Source: Pseudoramibacter porci (lineage in GTDB: Bacteria > Bacillota > Clostridia > Eubacteriales > Eubacteriaceae). From it: a stretch of DNA of 64,000 nucleotides. A model generated the notes under the pieces. The model saw only the letters and a list, made by a program, of their open reading frames with translations. It did not search any database and was not told the origin of the DNA. Positions 13,541 through 23,217 of this stretch are shown one piece after another (position 1 is the stretch's first letter; each line of letters starts with the position of its first letter). The stretch lies in NCBI RefSeq assembly GCF_009696145.1, contig NZ_VUMO01000001.1, forward strand, positions 62,001-126,000, read 5' to 3'. Both the position numbers and the translations under genes were made by a program.

Positions 13541-14989
13541 ATGACCACACAGACCAGCACCCAAACCGCCGGGCGAAAGACCCGCCGGGATTTCTTCCTG
13601 ACCCTGCTCAAAATCGGGATTATCGGCTTCGGCGGCGGCACCGCGCTGATCCCGGTGATCGAGGATGCCGTCACCGGAAAGGACGGCTTCGTCTCCAAAG
13701 ACGCCTTCGACCGGGACGTGGTCGCCGCGGCCATCACGCCCGGGGCCCTGCCTGTGGAAATCGCCGCGGGGCTGGGGCGCACCGTCGCCGGCCCCTGGGG
13801 GATGGTCCTCGCCGCGATCCTCATGGCCGCACCCGGGGCGCTGATGACTTTCGTCATCCTCGCCGTGCTCTCGGGGGTCAACCGGGTGGTGCTCACCCTG
13901 ACGGACTGCCTGTCCATCGGCATCACCGCCTTCATCTGCACGCTCTTGGTCGCCTACGTGGTCAAGACCGCGCGGGAGGGCGGGGACAGGTGCATGACCG
14001 CCGCCGTCATCGCCGCCGTCTTCATCCTGACCTGCGGGAAAAACGTGTACGGGATTCTGGGCCTTTCCGGTTCGCCCTTGGTGAGCCTGTCGACCCTGTC
14101 GGTTTTCGCCCTGGCCTTTTTCGTGATCTTCACCACCAAGGGGCGCATCACCCAAAAGAACCTCCCGGTGGTTGCCGCCGTCGGCGCCGTGTACCTCTTC
14201 AGCCGCGGGGCGGTGCACACCGCATCGGCCCTGGTCATGGCGGCGCTGAGTGTCCGGGGGATCGCGCAGGATTTAGGGAGCGCCCGCCGCAGCATCTCGG
14301 TGAAGGCCTTCGGGCGGCGCTGGGCGAAGGAGATGGCCCTCTGGGCGAGCCTTGTCGCCGTGGCGCTCATCCTCACCGCCGCCGTCACCGGGCGGGCGCC
14401 GGTCTTCGTTCTCAGGGGGCTGCTCTCGTCGCTGATGTCCTTCGGCGGGGGCGACGCCTACCTCTCGGTGGCCGAGGGGCTCTTCGTCCAGAGCGGGACG
14501 ATTTCCGCCGCCCATTTCTACGGCAATTTGATCCCGGTGGCCAACCTCTTGCCCGGGTCCATCCTCTGCAAAGTCCTCTCCGGGGTCGGCTACTACGTCG
14601 GGCTCGGCGCCGGCCATTCCCTGGCGGCCGCCGGGGCCCTTTGGCTTGCGGGGCTGCTCGTCGCCGTCGCCGGCAGCGGCATGACCTTCGGCACCGTGCG
14701 CCTGGCCTACGCCGCCCTCGCGGAGCTGGACACCTTCGTCTGCCTGTCGAAATGGATCCGGCCCATCGTCGCCGGGATGCTGCTCAACATCGGCCTGACC
14801 CTGATCCGCCAGAATCTGGCCACCGGCGTCACCCTCGGGCTGCCCACTGGGGCCGCCGCGGCCATCACCGCCGGGATTCTCGCCGTCAATCTGGCTCTGC
14901 TCGGGAAGAAGCGGGTCCAGTCCGGCGCGATGATCGTCTTCTCGGCCCTGGCCAGCGTCGCCGCCGCCGGTTCCCTGGCGCTGCTGTAA
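13541..14989 (+). CDS. chrA: CHR (ChrA) family chromate/sulfate-type transporter
   Basis: 482 aa behind AAGGAGGCCGAG. It has the two-module build of long CHR proteins. The N-terminal half carries IGFGGGTALIPVIED and AAAITPGALPVEIA, and the second half repeats the motif as SFGGGDAYLSVAEG and then NLLPGSILCK. About ten membrane helices are visible. CHR members export chromate or move sulfate-like anions. Being the first gene of a sulfate-reduction operon, and with no other sulfate permease here, it may bring in sulfate or handle an intermediate; that is inference. The next gene starts 43 bases downstream. Confidence 0.85.
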   Translation: MTTQTSTQTAGRKTRRDFFLTLLKIGIIGFGGGTALIPVIEDAVTGKDGFVSKDAFDRDVVAAAITPGALPVEIAAGLGRTVAGPWGMVLAAILMAAPGALMTFVILAVLSGVNRVVLTLTDCLSIGITAFICTLLVAYVVKTAREGGDRCMTAAVIAAVFILTCGKNVYGILGLSGSPLVSLSTLSVFALAFFVIFTTKGRITQKNLPVVAAVGAVYLFSRGAVHTASALVMAALSVRGIAQDLGSARRSISVKAFGRRWAKEMALWASLVAVALILTAAVTGRAPVFVLRGLLSSLMSFGGGDAYLSVAEGLFVQSGTISAAHFYGNLIPVANLLPGSILCKVLSGVGYYVGLGAGHSLAAAGALWLAGLLVAVAGSGMTFGTVRLAYAALAELDTFVCLSKWIRPIVAGMLLNIGLTLIRQNLATGVTLGLPTGAAAAITAGILAVNLALLGKKRVQSGAMIVFSALASVAAAGSLALL

Positions 14990-15032
14990 TGAAAAAATAC
15001 TTTAAACCTTGAAAATAGAAAGGGAGAATACC

Positions 15033-16682
15033 ATGCCCAAGCCCAATCTGACCTGGAAGCCCCTCAAGACCGACGTCCTCATCGTCGGCGGGGGCACCGC
15101 CGGCTGTTTTGCCGCCGCCGCCCTCGGGAAAACCCCTGGGCTTTCCGTCCTCATCGCCGAAAAGGCCAATATCGAAAGAAGCGGCTGTCTGGCCGCCGGA
15201 GTCAACGCCCTCAACGCCTACATCACCCCGGGCCACACCCCGGATTTCTACGTCGACTACTGTACGCGCGACGCCGACGGCATCGCCCGGCGGGACTTGC
15301 TCACCTCCATGGCCGGCCGCCTCAACGCCGTCACCAAAACCCTCGAGGACTGGGGGCTGGTCATTTTAAAGGACGCCGACGGCCATTACGTCACCCGGGG
15401 GCCGCGCAACATCAAGATCAACGGGGAGAACATCAAGCCCCTGCTGGCCCGCGCCGCCACCGAAAACGCGAATGTCAAAGTGCTCAACCACGTCAACATC
15501 ACCGACCTGATGATCCGGGACGGCCGGGTGGTGGGCGCCTACGGCTTCTCGGTGAACGAGCCGGTGGCCTACGCGATTTCCGCCCGGGCCGTTTTCGTCG
15601 CCACTGGCGGGGCCGCCGGGCTCTATCGCCCCAACAACCCGGGCTTTTCCCGCCATAAGATGTGGTACCCGCCCTTTAACACCGGGGCCGGCTACGCCAT
15701 GGGCATCCGGGCGGGGGCGGAAATGACCACCTTCGAGATGCGCTTCATTGCCCTGCGCCTGAAGGACACCATCGCCCCCACGGGCACCATCGCCCAAGGG
15801 GTGGGCGCCGCCCAGGTCAACGGAAAAGGCGCGCCCTACGAAGCCGCCTACGGCCACACCACCTCCGAGCGGCTCTACGGCACCGTCTCTGAAAACCGCG
15901 CCGGCCGCGGCCCCTGCGTCCTTGCGACCCAGGGCATCGGGGAGGACGCGGAAAAGGATCTCTACAAGGCCTACCTCAACATGGCGCCGAGCCAGACCCT
16001 CAGGTGGCTGGAGAGCGGGCGGGGGCCTGACACCGAAAACGTCGAGATCGAAGGCACCGAGCCCTACATCGTCGGCGGGCACACCGCCTCGGGCTACTGG
16101 ATCGACGACGGCCGCCGCACGACCCTCCCGGGGCTTTACGCCGGAGGCGACGTCGCCGGGGGCGCGCCCCAGAAATACGTCACCGGGGCCCTAGCCGAAG
16201 GGGAAATCGCCGCTGAGACCATCCTTGAGGATTTAGCTCATCTGGATTTCGCCGGGGAAGACGAGACCGCCCGCCCCGATTACGCCGCTTATCTTTCGCG
16301 GCCGGCGGGGCTCATCGACACCGAACAGCTCGAGGAAGCCATGCAGAAAGTCATGGACGAGTACGCCGGGGGCATCTCCCGGGGCTACCAGTACAGCGGG
16401 GCGGAGCTCGATATCGCGGCCCGGCGCATCGCCGATCTGGCCAAGCTCAGCGAAAGCCTGTCCGCCTCGGATATGGACGATCTGCTTCGCATCTACGAGC
16501 TCACCGACCGGCTCACCGTCTGCCCGGTGCTTATCGCCCACCTGAAGGCCCGCAAAGAAACCCGGTGGCACAGCTTCGCCGAAAACGCGGACTATCCAGA
16601 GAAGGATCCCGCCTACGCCTGCTACATCAACTCGGTCACCCGGGACGGCAAGACCGCAATCATCAAACGGAAGCTGAGGTAA
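15033..16682 (+). CDS. aprA: Adenylylsulfate reductase alpha-like flavoprotein
   Basis: The ATG at 15033 (549 aa) lies behind AAAGGGAG; a TTG 24 bases upstream is less likely. It is a fumarate reductase/AprA-family flavoenzyme: FAD motif GGGTAG at residues 19-24, SGCLAAGVNALNAYI near 50, EMRFIALRLKD near 240 with a conserved Arg, GGHTASGYWID near 350 with a conserved His, and LYAGGDVAGG before the cap domain. AprA reduces APS to sulfite and AMP, with electrons from AprB. The next gene is AprB-like and CysD/CysN follow, which favours APS over fumarate as substrate. Confidence 0.8.
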   Translation: MPKPNLTWKPLKTDVLIVGGGTAGCFAAAALGKTPGLSVLIAEKANIERSGCLAAGVNALNAYITPGHTPDFYVDYCTRDADGIARRDLLTSMAGRLNAVTKTLEDWGLVILKDADGHYVTRGPRNIKINGENIKPLLARAATENANVKVLNHVNITDLMIRDGRVVGAYGFSVNEPVAYAISARAVFVATGGAAGLYRPNNPGFSRHKMWYPPFNTGAGYAMGIRAGAEMTTFEMRFIALRLKDTIAPTGTIAQGVGAAQVNGKGAPYEAAYGHTTSERLYGTVSENRAGRGPCVLATQGIGEDAEKDLYKAYLNMAPSQTLRWLESGRGPDTENVEIEGTEPYIVGGHTASGYWIDDGRRTTLPGLYAGGDVAGGAPQKYVTGALAEGEIAAETILEDLAHLDFAGEDETARPDYAAYLSRPAGLIDTEQLEEAMQKVMDEYAGGISRGYQYSGAELDIAARRIADLAKLSESLSASDMDDLLRIYELTDRLTVCPVLIAHLKARKETRWHSFAENADYPEKDPAYACYINSVTRDGKTAIIKRKLR

Positions 16683-16685
16683 ATC

Positions 16686-17000
16686 ATGAGCATTGCAATT
16701 AATTCGAAAAAATGTGTCGGCTGCGGGCGCTGCGTCGAAGCCTGCCCCGGCAATCTCATCAAAATGGACGGACAGGGCCGCGCGGTGCAAAGACACCCCC
16801 GGGACTGCTGGGGCTGCACCGCATGCCTGAAGGCCTGCCCGGCCGGCGCCGTGGATTTCTTCCTCGGCGCCGACATCGGCGGCCGGGGGGCCACTCTGCG
16901 CCTGAAACGGGACAAGGGGCTGATCCACTGGCAGGTCGCCCGCCCCGACGGCACCACCCGCACCGTCACCATCGACCCCAAAGACGCTAACCGCTACTAA
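16686..17000 (+). CDS. aprB: AprB-like ferredoxin subunit with two [4Fe-4S] clusters
   Basis: 104 aa, starting three bases after aprA behind GAGGT. Two cluster motifs are complete: C10, C13, C16, C20 and C41, C44, C47, C51 ([12 protein letters not shown] and [12 protein letters not shown]). Classical AprB of sulfate reducers has a longer C-terminal arm wrapping AprA. Here the tail is only about 50 residues, as in short assimilatory-type partners. It would pass electrons to the AprA flavin. The stop is followed by AAAGGAG and cysD. Confidence 0.8.
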   Translation: MSIAINSKKCVGCGRCVEACPGNLIKMDGQGRAVQRHPRDCWGCTACLKACPAGAVDFFLGADIGGRGATLRLKRDKGLIHWQVARPDGTTRTVTIDPKDANRY

Positions 17001-17035
17001 CGAATTTACTTATATACTTACAAAGGAGAATGACC

Positions 17036-17935
17036 ATGGCCAACTTATCCCATTTGGACGCCCTCGAGGCGGAAGCCATTTACATCATCCGCGAAGTCGC
17101 CGCCGAATGCGACAACCCGGTGATGCTGTATTCCATCGGCAAGGACAGCTCCGTCATGCTGCACCTGGCCCTCAAGGCCTTTTATCCCGAAAAGCCGCCC
17201 TTTCCGTTTTTGCACATCGACACCACGTGGAAATTCCGCGAGATGATCGCCTTTAGAGACCGCATGGCCAAGGAAAAGGGCATCACCATGCTCACCTACA
17301 CCAACATGGACGGCGTGCGCAAGGGCGTCAACCCCTTCGACTACGGCAGCGCCTACACCGACATCATGAAGACCCAGGCTCTCAAGGCCGCCCTCAAGAA
17401 ATACGGGTTCACCGCGGCCTTCGGCGGCGGGCGCCGGGACGAAGAAAAATCCCGGGCCAAGGAACGCATCTTCTCGTTCAGAAACGAGGCCCAGGCCTGG
17501 GATCCGAAAAATCAGCGCCCGGAAATGTGGCAGCTCTACAACACGCGCCTGCACAAGGGCGAATCCATCCGCGTCTTTCCGATCTCCAACTGGACCGAAA
17601 AGGACATCTGGGAATACATCCGCCGCGAACACATCGAGATCGTCGATCTCTACTTCGCCAAGGAACGCCCGGTGGTCTACCGCGACGGCAACATCATCAT
17701 GGTGGACGACGACCGGATGCGCCTCAACCCCGGCGAAAAACCGGAAATGAAGAAGATCCGCTTCAGGACCCTCGGCTGCTACCCGCTGACCGGCGGCATC
17801 GAATCCGACGCCGACACCCTGGACAAAATCATCGACGAGACCCTGGCCGCTGTCGAATCCGAACGGACCAGCCGGGTCATCGACCACGAGGAAACGGGCA
17901 GCATGGAACGACGGAAGAAAGAAGGCTATTTCTAA
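17036..17935 (+). CDS. cysD: Sulfate adenylyltransferase subunit 2 (CysD)
   Basis: The second of two in-frame ATGs (17036, 299 aa) is chosen because AGGAG lies seven bases before it. The PP-loop appears as [19 protein letters not shown] near residues 35-53. [35 protein letters not shown] and a C-terminal [10 protein letters not shown] are all CysD hallmarks. With the GTPase CysN it makes APS from ATP and sulfate. It lies one base before cysN, so translation is coupled. Length is normal for the family. Confidence 0.95.
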   Translation: MANLSHLDALEAEAIYIIREVAAECDNPVMLYSIGKDSSVMLHLALKAFYPEKPPFPFLHIDTTWKFREMIAFRDRMAKEKGITMLTYTNMDGVRKGVNPFDYGSAYTDIMKTQALKAALKKYGFTAAFGGGRRDEEKSRAKERIFSFRNEAQAWDPKNQRPEMWQLYNTRLHKGESIRVFPISNWTEKDIWEYIRREHIEIVDLYFAKERPVVYRDGNIIMVDDDRMRLNPGEKPEMKKIRFRTLGCYPLTGGIESDADTLDKIIDETLAAVESERTSRVIDHEETGSMERRKKEGYF

Positions 17936-17936
17936 A

Positions 17937-19586
17937 ATGAACGATTTACTTAAATTCATCACCTGCGGCAGCGTCGACGACGGGAAATCTACCCTCATCG
18001 GCCACATTCTCTACGACTCCAAGCTGCTCTACGCCGACCAGGCGCGCGCCCTGGAGCTGGATTCCAAGGTCGGCTCCCGGGGCGGGGCCATCGATTATTC
18101 CCTCCTCCTCGACGGGCTCACCGAAGAGCGGGAGCAGGGGATCACCATCGACGTGGCCTACCGGTATTTCACCACCGACGCTCGCTCCTTCATCGTCGCC
18201 GATACCCCGGGCCACGAGGAATACACCCGGAACATGGCTGTCGGCGCCTCCTTCGCCGATCTGGCCGTCATCCTGGTCGACGCCTCCCAGGGGGTGCTGA
18301 TCCAGACCAAGCGCCACGCCCGCATCTGCGCCCTCATGGGCATCCGGTACTTCGTCTTCGCCATCAACAAAATGGATTTGGTCGACTACGATCAAGCCCG
18401 GTTTGACGCCATCGCCGAAGACATTCAGGCCCTGTCAGAAGAACTGGGCCTGTCCCACGTGACCCTCATCCCGGTTTCCGCCACCGAAGGGGACAACGTC
18501 ACCAAGAAAAGCGCCAATATGCCCTGGTACAAAGGCCCAACGATCTTGGGTGAACTGGAAAACGTCGACGTGGCCGCCGAAAAAGAAACCGGCTTCGTCC
18601 TGCCCGTGCAGCGGGTCTGCCGCCCGAATCACGCTTTTCGCGGCTTCCAGGGGCAGATCGCATCGGGGCGGATTCAAGTCGGCGACACCGTCGTGACCCT
18701 GCCCTCGAAAGAAAAAGCCCAGGTTAAATCCATCCTCGTCGCCGGGCGGGAGGCGGACGCTGCCGAAACCGGCCAGCCCGTCACCCTCTGCCTGACCAAA
18801 GAGGTGGATGTCTCCCGCGGCTGTGTCCTCGTGGATGACGCCGCCGGACTCCAGGTGTCCTCCGGGGTCAGCGCCGAAATCCTCTGGATGGATGACGCCC
18901 CTCTGACGCCGGGCACAGGCTTTTTCGTCAAGCTCGGGACCAAGCTCATCCCTGGGGAAGTGACGGCCATCGACTACAAAATCGACATCAACACCGGCGC
19001 CCACGAAGACGCCGAGGGCTTAAAGAAAAACGAAATTGCCGCCGTCACCTTGCGCTTCGCCGACAACGTCGTGGTCGACACCTTTGCGCACCACCAAAAT
19101 CTCGGGGAATTCATCTTAATCGACCGGGTCACCAACGCCACCGCCGCCTGCGGCGTCGTCACCGAAGTGGCCAAAGAAGCCTGGAAAGAAACGACCATCA
19201 ACCCCGAACTCAGACGCCTGCAGAAGGGGCAGAACGCCATCACCGTGGCCTTCCCGCTGCGGCGCGAAGGCATCACCGAAGGCCTCATCCAGGACGTGGA
19301 AAAACGGCTTTACCACGCCGGGCGGCACACCTATCTCTACAAGCCCAATTTCGAGGACGCCCCTAACGTCGTGCGCCACCTCAACCGCGCCGGGATCATC
19401 GTGCTTTTGGCTCTGGACACCGACACAGTCCCGACGGAAAAATTCGCCGAAATCCCGGGCTTTCTCGCCGGATGGGAAGACAAGACCGCCCTCACCGCCG
19501 GGGCCATCGCCGACTTCATTCTGGAACAATCTGACCTGGACCTTGCCGCCAGTGCCGCCTACCGCGAGCCGGCCATTCTGATTTAA
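17937..19586 (+). CDS. cysN: Sulfate adenylyltransferase subunit 1 (CysN) with a vestigial APS-kinase-like tail
   Basis: 549 aa. GTPase motifs are intact: GSVDDGKST at 11-19, DTPGHEEY and NKMD. Domains 2 and 3 run to about residue 420. The extra 125 residues resemble a CysC domain: VEKRLYHAGRHTYLY corresponds to the helix after the P-loop in APS kinases. Yet the place of the P-loop reads PLRREGIT, so ATP binding is lost, and the D-G-N-V-R segment is gone. The core should still drive APS synthesis by GTP hydrolysis with CysD. The tail is probably a structural remnant. The stop is followed one base later by the LysR gene. Confidence 0.9.
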   Translation: MNDLLKFITCGSVDDGKSTLIGHILYDSKLLYADQARALELDSKVGSRGGAIDYSLLLDGLTEEREQGITIDVAYRYFTTDARSFIVADTPGHEEYTRNMAVGASFADLAVILVDASQGVLIQTKRHARICALMGIRYFVFAINKMDLVDYDQARFDAIAEDIQALSEELGLSHVTLIPVSATEGDNVTKKSANMPWYKGPTILGELENVDVAAEKETGFVLPVQRVCRPNHAFRGFQGQIASGRIQVGDTVVTLPSKEKAQVKSILVAGREADAAETGQPVTLCLTKEVDVSRGCVLVDDAAGLQVSSGVSAEILWMDDAPLTPGTGFFVKLGTKLIPGEVTAIDYKIDINTGAHEDAEGLKKNEIAAVTLRFADNVVVDTFAHHQNLGEFILIDRVTNATAACGVVTEVAKEAWKETTINPELRRLQKGQNAITVAFPLRREGITEGLIQDVEKRLYHAGRHTYLYKPNFEDAPNVVRHLNRAGIIVLLALDTDTVPTEKFAEIPGFLAGWEDKTALTAGAIADFILEQSDLDLAASAAYREPAILI

Positions 19587-19587
19587 G

Positions 19588-20505
19588 ATGACCCTGCAGC
19601 AAATGGCCTACCTCCTCGAGGTGGCCAAAACCGGCTCGATGAACAAAGCCGCGGAGAAGCTTTTCATCTCCCAGCCGACCCTCACCAAGGCCATCAAAGA
19701 AGCCGAGGCGGAAATCGGCTTCGCGATCTTCACCCGCAACAACCGCGGCGTGACCCTGACGCCCCGCGGCGACGACTTCATCGCTGACATCCGCCAGGTC
19801 TACCACCACTACCAGGCGTTGATGGACAAATACCAAAACGACGAGGACAAGGACAAGAAGAAATTCGGTGTCTCGACCCAACACTACTCCTTTGCGGCCA
19901 AGGCCTTCGTCGAGATGGTGCGCCAATTCGGGACCTTGCACTACGATTTTGCCTACCGGGAAACCACCACCGCCGCCGTCATCGACGACGTCGCCACCGG
20001 GCGAAGCGAAATCGGCATTCTCTACCGCTCGCCCTACAACGAGCGGGTCATCGACCGGCACCTGCTCGAAAACAACTTGAAATTCACCCCCATCGTCAAA
20101 AGCCGCGCCTACGTCTATCTCTGGAAGGGCCACCCCCTGGCCGGGAGAAAGGCCATCCGCTTCGCCGACCTCAAGGACTACCCCTGCCTGTGCTTCGAGC
20201 AGGACGGGGAAGAGACCTCTTATATGGCCGAGGAGATTCTAAGCGATCGGCTCTATCCAAGGCGGGTCGTCGTCCGGGACCGCGCCGCCATGCTTAACCT
20301 CATGGTCGGCCTCAACGGCTACACCCTGTGCTCCGGCATCATCCACGACGCCTACAACGGGGCGGACTACCGGTGCATCCCCTTCCAGCCCGAGCCGGGC
20401 TTTCCCAATCAAGTCATGGAAATCGGGCTCATCACGCGTATCGACACCACCCCCAGCGAATCCGCAGAGGTTTTCATCAACGCCATACGCCAGTTCTTTC
20501 ACTAA
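19588..20505 (+). CDS. LysR-family regulator of the sulfate operon
   Basis: 305 aa. N-terminal winged helix at residues 2-60 (MTLQQMAYLLEVAKTGSMNK, then LFISQPTLTKAIKEAE). A two-lobed effector domain follows (IGILYRSPYNERVID, HPLAGRKAIRF). It is the last gene of the operon, starting one base after cysN, so it is made together with the enzymes. It may sense a sulfur metabolite, as CysB-type proteins do, but its effector cannot be read from sequence. It may act beside the CymR-like box at 13436. Confidence 0.85.
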   Translation: MTLQQMAYLLEVAKTGSMNKAAEKLFISQPTLTKAIKEAEAEIGFAIFTRNNRGVTLTPRGDDFIADIRQVYHHYQALMDKYQNDEDKDKKKFGVSTQHYSFAAKAFVEMVRQFGTLHYDFAYRETTTAAVIDDVATGRSEIGILYRSPYNERVIDRHLLENNLKFTPIVKSRAYVYLWKGHPLAGRKAIRFADLKDYPCLCFEQDGEETSYMAEEILSDRLYPRRVVVRDRAAMLNLMVGLNGYTLCSGIIHDAYNGADYRCIPFQPEPGFPNQVMEIGLITRIDTTPSESAEVFINAIRQFFH

Positions 20506-20534
20506 ATGACCGATCAATATCTATAATCATCTAT

Positions 20535-20569
20535 AAAGCTGATGGACAGCCATCGGCTTTATTTTTTTT
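20535..20569 (+). terminator. Terminator of the sulfate operon
   Basis: AAAGCTGATGG pairs with CCATCGGCTTT across an ACAG loop and is followed by eight T. Confidence 0.9.
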
Positions 20570-20685
20570 GCTATATTTTTGAAAATGCTTCAGATAGATT
20601 ATGATAAACTTTCGATAATTGCCACAAAAAGAAAGATAAAAGAAAGAAAATAAGCAAAATAAGAAAGAAAAAGACAAAAAAGATC

Positions 20686-20714
20686 TTGACAAGCGAAATG
20701 AAATGCTTTACGAT
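20686..20714 (+). promoter_or_regulatory. Promoter of the four-carbon sugar acid operon
   Basis: TTGACA (20686-20691) and TACGAT (20709-20714) are 17 bases apart, inside a purine-rich leader full of AAGAAAGAAA. Confidence 0.75.
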
Positions 20715-20777
20715 AGAGTCACAAAACGATTGCAAAAGAAAAACAACAAAAATAAACGAAAGGAAACGAAAGAAAAT

Positions 20778-21794
20778 ATGGAAGAACAATTTAAACCTGT
20801 CATGGCCATCACCATGGGCGATCCGGCCGGCATCGGGCCGGAAACAGTGGTAGGCACCATGCTCGCAGATGAAATTCACGCGTGCTGCAAGCCCTTTGTC
20901 ATCGGCAGTATCGCCATTCTCGACAGAGCGGCTAAGGTGTTAAACAAAGCCGTCAAATTCAACAAGATCTCAGATCCTGCGGAAGCGAAATACGAAAAAG
21001 GCGTCATCGACGTCATCGAAACTGGCGACTACGACACCGATTCGATCCAATGGGGAAAGGTGCAGAAACTGGCCGGGCAGATGGCCGTCGACTTCATCAT
21101 GAAATCCATCGAATTGGGCATGGCCGGCAAGGTCGACGCCGTCTCCACCGCGCCGATTAACAAACAGGCGATCAAGCTCATCGGCGTGAAGGAACCGGGC
21201 CATACGGAAATCTATCAGCACGAAACCCACTCACCTTATGCGCTGACCATGTTCTCGTGTCACAAGCTGCGCGTCTTCTTCGTCAGCCGCCACATGTCCT
21301 TGATCGACGCGGTGCATTACGCCACGAAAGACGTGGTCCTGTCTTACATCGAAAATATCGACAAGGAACTCCGGGGTGTCGGCATCGAAAACCCACTCAT
21401 TGCGGTGGCCGGCATCAACCCCCACAACGGCGACAACGGGCTATTCGGCCGCGAAGAAATCGACGAAATCGAACCGGCTGTCAAGGCGGCCCAGGCCAAG
21501 GGCATCAACGCCGTCGGCCCGATTCCGGCGGACTCGATCTTCAACATCGGCAAGAGCGGAAAATTCGACGCCATTTTATCCGAATACCACGATCAGGGCC
21601 ACATCGCCTGCAAGACCTTAGACTTTGAAAAATCGGTCACGATCACCTGGGGCCTGCCCTTCATCCGCGGCTCCGTCGACCACGGCACCGCCTTCGACAT
21701 CGCCGGCAAAGCCATGGCCAACGAAGTGAGCCTGATCGAATCCACCAAAGTCTGCGCGGAATATGCCACTCGCAAACACAATATGGCGAAATAG
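20778..21794 (+). CDS. pdxA2: PdxA2-type 4-phospho-D-threonate/erythronate dehydrogenase
   Basis: The ATG at 20778 (338 aa) fits the family start; an in-frame ATG at 20703 lies inside the promoter. Motifs of the PdxA fold are present: MGDPAGIGPE at 13-22, PGHTEIYQHETH near 140, GINPHNGDNG near 215 and YHDQGHIACK near 270, which hold the metal and phosphate. The following gene is a DUF1537 kinase, not pyridoxine genes. This marks the PdxA2 group that oxidatively decarboxylates 4-phospho-D-threonate or -erythronate to dihydroxyacetone phosphate. The exact epimer is not readable. Confidence 0.85.
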   Translation: MEEQFKPVMAITMGDPAGIGPETVVGTMLADEIHACCKPFVIGSIAILDRAAKVLNKAVKFNKISDPAEAKYEKGVIDVIETGDYDTDSIQWGKVQKLAGQMAVDFIMKSIELGMAGKVDAVSTAPINKQAIKLIGVKEPGHTEIYQHETHSPYALTMFSCHKLRVFFVSRHMSLIDAVHYATKDVVLSYIENIDKELRGVGIENPLIAVAGINPHNGDNGLFGREEIDEIEPAVKAAQAKGINAVGPIPADSIFNIGKSGKFDAILSEYHDQGHIACKTLDFEKSVTITWGLPFIRGSVDHGTAFDIAGKAMANEVSLIESTKVCAEYATRKHNMAK

Positions 21795-21812
21795 GGAAAA
21801 AAGGGGAGAAAA

Positions 21813-23159
21813 ATGGCAAAAATAGGAGTAGTTGCCGACGATTTGACCGGCGCGACGACCACCGGGGTGCTGCTGGCGCGGTCCAAGGCCAAGACGGCCG
21901 TGTTCTTCGATGACGCCGCAGCCGCGAAGTACGAAGGCATCGGGGATTTGGACGCAGTGCTCATCAGCAGCAATTCCCGCCCGCTGCCCAAGGAAGACGC
22001 CTATCAGCGGGTGAGCAAAGCGACGGCGGTTTTAAAGAACGCTGGCGTTCAGTATTTTTCCAAACGCATCGATACCACCCTGCGGGGCGGCATTGGCACC
22101 GAAATTGACGCCATGCTCGACGCCCTCGGGGAGGACGCCGTCGCCGTCATGGTCCCGGCCATGCCCCAGTCTCGGCGGATTGTGGTCGGCGGGTATTCGG
22201 TCATCGACAATGTCGCCCTGATTAAAACGCCGGTGGCTCAGGACGTGCGCACCCCGGTGAAGGAAAATTACGTGCCCAAGCTGATTCAGTCCCAGAGTAA
22301 ACAGGACGTCGCACTGATCGAGCTGGAAGATGTGCTGGCCGGGGAAGACGCCATCGCGGCGGCCATGACCAAACAGCTTGACGCCGGGGCCAAGATCCTC
22401 GTCGTCGACGCCATTTCCATCGACGACGTCGAAACCATCGCCCGCGCGGCTATCACCTTGGATCGTCCGATTCTCGCCGTCGATCCAGGGCCTTTCACCG
22501 CGAAGCTGGCCTTTTGCCACGGCATCATCGAAGTGGAACAGCCCAACCTGCCGGACGTCAAGCCGGTGAGCGGCAAAACTGTGCTCATCGCCGCCGGCAG
22601 CGCCACCCCGGTTACCAAGCACCAGATGGCCGTCCTCTGTGAAGACAGCCAGGTCCGCCGCATCGAGGTCGATCCCTTGGCGCTGATTCATGGGGCCGAT
22701 TCGGCTAACGCCGAAATCGCCCGGGTCGTCAAACAGGCCGTGGCCATGTTGGCCGAAGCGCCCCAGCCCAAAGCCATTCTGATGGAAACGGCGCTGCACG
22801 GCGATCTGCTCGATCTGGACGCGGAAGACAAGCGTCACGGCTACGCCCAGGGCATGAGCGCCGAAAGCATCAACGGCGGTCTCGGCGCCATCGTCGCCGC
22901 CATTCTCGACGAAGTCGGCCGGGACAAAATCGCCGGGCTCTACGCTACCGGCGGGGACACCATGGTCAACGTCTGCTATCATCTCGGCGTCGGATGCCTG
23001 GAAATGATCGATTACGTCATCCCCCAGACGGACGTCAGCTTCCTCACCGGGAAATATGGTGGGTTGCCCATCGTCGGCAAGGGCGGTCTTACCGGTGACG
23101 ACCACATCGCCGAAAAAATCATTGAACGCCTGTGCCTCGAAGCGGCACGGGTTCGTTGA
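21813..23159 (+). CDS. dtnK: Four-carbon acid sugar kinase (DUF1537, DtnK/DenK type)
   Basis: 448 aa behind AAGGGGAG. N-terminal domain opens IGVVADDLTGATTTG (residues 4-18) with the Asp pair that binds the sugar acid. The middle has SKRIDTTLRGGIGTEID. The C-terminal nucleotide domain has LYATGGDTM and SFLTGKYGGLP. It would phosphorylate D-threonate or D-erythronate at C4, feeding the dehydrogenase encoded upstream. The kinase-dehydrogenase pairing is the established signature of this pathway. DenK versus DtnK cannot be told apart here, so the symbol is tentative. Confidence 0.85.
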   Translation: MAKIGVVADDLTGATTTGVLLARSKAKTAVFFDDAAAAKYEGIGDLDAVLISSNSRPLPKEDAYQRVSKATAVLKNAGVQYFSKRIDTTLRGGIGTEIDAMLDALGEDAVAVMVPAMPQSRRIVVGGYSVIDNVALIKTPVAQDVRTPVKENYVPKLIQSQSKQDVALIELEDVLAGEDAIAAAMTKQLDAGAKILVVDAISIDDVETIARAAITLDRPILAVDPGPFTAKLAFCHGIIEVEQPNLPDVKPVSGKTVLIAAGSATPVTKHQMAVLCEDSQVRRIEVDPLALIHGADSANAEIARVVKQAVAMLAEAPQPKAILMETALHGDLLDLDAEDKRHGYAQGMSAESINGGLGAIVAAILDEVGRDKIAGLYATGGDTMVNVCYHLGVGCLEMIDYVIPQTDVSFLTGKYGGLPIVGKGGLTGDDHIAEKIIERLCLEAARVR

Positions 23160-23217
23160 CATCACGGTTTATGGCAATTAAAACAAAATACAATCATTTA
23201 TAGGAGAGTAGGAGAAA

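Noticed and set aside
15366-16082. Long leftward open frame inside aprA
   Set aside because: Antisense frame in a high-GC gene with complete family motifs; the Gly/Val/Asp-rich product is typical of such shadows.
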